DNA of 5,682 bases from Planctomycetota bacterium. GTDB taxonomy: Bacteria; Planctomycetota; Phycisphaerae; SM23-33. Below are positions 5,182 to 5,682 of the stretch, piece by piece. The notes beneath the pieces are model-generated. The model did no database searches. It was not told the origin of the DNA and saw only the letters and a list, made by a program, of their open reading frames with translations. The stretch spans positions 1-5,682 of the forward strand of contig JAGHBS010000106.1 in NCBI GenBank assembly GCA_021160865.1, in the 5' to 3' direction. How positions within the stretch are numbered: the stretch's first letter is position 1; each line of letters opens with the position of its first letter. The position numbers and the translations under genes were made by a program.

Positions 5182-5550
5182 ATGGCAAGAAAGAAAAAGG
5201 ATTTTGATGATGATATTGATTTTGATGAGGTCGGCGGGTATGTTCCGGTCACCTTTGCCTCGTCCCTGGAAGAGGCAGAAAATCTTTGTCGATTCTTAGA
5301 GGATCATGATATACCCGCAATGATTGACGAGGATCGTGAGTTTACCGGGGATGAGTTGGACGAGTTAGACGATTTGGCTCCGGGGGAAATACCGGTACTG
5401 GTACCCAGGTCGTTTCTTTCCGAAGCCGAAGCCTGCCTGGCTGAGCGGGAAGAAGCAGGGCTAATTCCTGACGAGGATTTTGAAGAGGAAGAAGACGAAA
5501 TTCTTCCTGACGAAGATTTTGATATAGAGGACGAGGACGAAGAGTTTTAG
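5182..5550 (+). CDS. very acidic DUF2007-like protein
   Basis: A 122-residue soluble protein. After a short basic start (MARKKK) and an Asp-rich linker, residues 20-90 fit the small alpha/beta DUF2007 fold (putative signal-transducing protein family): YVPVTFASSLEEAENLCRFLEDHDIPAMID (20-49) is the usual strand, helix and 'left-hand' strand, and IPVLVPRSFLSEAEACLAE (70-88) is the second strand and helix. A third part, 91-122, is a low-complexity acidic tail with PDEDF twice (96-100 and 109-113). By my count about 48 of 122 residues are Asp or Glu, so the predicted pI is very low. There is no signal peptide, membrane segment or catalytic motif. The molecular role of the family is not established. 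The tail may bind a basic partner or metal ions, which is inference. The gene stands divergent from the hydrolase gene. Confidence 0.75.
   Translation: MARKKKDFDDDIDFDEVGGYVPVTFASSLEEAENLCRFLEDHDIPAMIDEDREFTGDELDELDDLAPGEIPVLVPRSFLSEAEACLAEREEAGLIPDEDFEEEEDEILPDEDFDIEDEDEEF
5465..5520 (+). repeat. direct repeat encoding PDEDF in the acidic tail
   Basis: TTCCTGACGAGGATTTT (5465-5481) recurs as TTCCTGACGAAGATTTT (5504-5520), in frame and 39 bp (13 codons) apart, with one base difference. The DNA similarity suggests that the acidic tail grew by duplication. Confidence 0.5.
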
Positions 5551-5583
5551 CAATTTTGCATTTGATGTAATGTTTGTCGGGTG

Positions 5584-5604
5584 CCTTTCCTCTGCGAGGA
5601 GGGG
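5584..5604 (+). terminator. GC-rich hairpin after the acidic protein gene
   Basis: CCTTTCCTC (5584-5592) and GAGGAGGGG (5596-5604) pair over 9 positions (two are T.G) around a TGC loop, about 34 nt past the stop. No T-run follows, so intrinsic termination is unlikely by the E. coli model. It could mark an mRNA end or sit in the leader of the next gene. Confidence 0.35.
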
Positions 5605-5639
5605 GACGAGGGCGATTGGTTTATAGCAAGGACAAGTCT

Positions 5640-5682
5640 ATGCCGATATATTATGAATACCATGGGCTTTTATTTTATGGGG
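5640..5682 (+). CDS. start of a downstream gene, 3'-partial
   Basis: An ATG at 5640 preceded by AAGGA (5628-5632) with a 7-nt gap opens a frame that stays open for 14 codons to the window end, beginning MPIYYEYHGLLFYG. The MPIY.EY opening recalls FmdB-type zinc-ribbon proteins, but no cysteine follows where that family has one, so I do not assign it. It is co-directional with the acidic protein gene, 89 nt downstream. Confidence 0.4.
   Translation, partial: MPIYYEYHGLLFYG

Noticed and set aside
5640..5682. FmdB-type zinc-ribbon protein
   Set aside because: The MPIY.EY start is suggestive, but the expected cysteine pair does not follow within the visible residues.

Overview
The window looks like chromosomal DNA of a Gram-negative-type bacterium of moderate GC, most likely a planctomycete (Planctomycetota, perhaps a Phycisphaerae-like lineage). 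This is inference. It rests mainly on the secreted lipoprotein alpha/beta hydrolase, whose motif set resembles planctomycete proteins I remember, and on the HEAT-repeat and DUF2007-type acidic proteins. The lipobox shows a lipoprotein export route. I see no rRNA, tRNA, CRISPR array, insertion sequence, phage gene or attachment site.

Layout. (1) Bases 1-3477, plus strand, form a tight operon: the 3' part of a long HEAT-repeat protein, then ispG (an isoprenoid-pathway iron-sulfur enzyme) overlapping it by ATGA, then a possible 20-codon ORF that fills the gap exactly and overlaps the next start by ATGA, then a PduO-type cobalamin adenosyltransferase. (2) Bases 3478-3666 are a convergent intergenic region with a tandem repeat and two hairpins. 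(3) Bases 3667-3867, minus strand, hold a 66-residue cold-shock protein. Its roughly 220-nt leader has a consensus TTGACA box at its far end, several inverted repeats and a helix that overlaps the ribosome binding site. (4) Bases 4170-4928, minus strand, encode a lipoprotein with a Ser-Asp-His alpha/beta hydrolase triad. (5) Bases 4929-5181 are a divergent intergenic region with a promoter candidate and small repeats. (6) Bases 5182-5550, plus strand, encode a very acidic DUF2007-like protein. From base 5640 the first 14 codons of another gene run off the end.

The first operon joins housekeeping metabolism (IspG makes HMBPP for isoprenoids; the adenosyltransferase makes coenzyme B12) to an uncharacterised repeat protein, and nothing in the sequence gives a direct functional link. 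I do not see a new multi-gene system. The best leads are the cold-shock leader, the coupled small ORF, and two substitutions in an IspG motif that is normally conserved.
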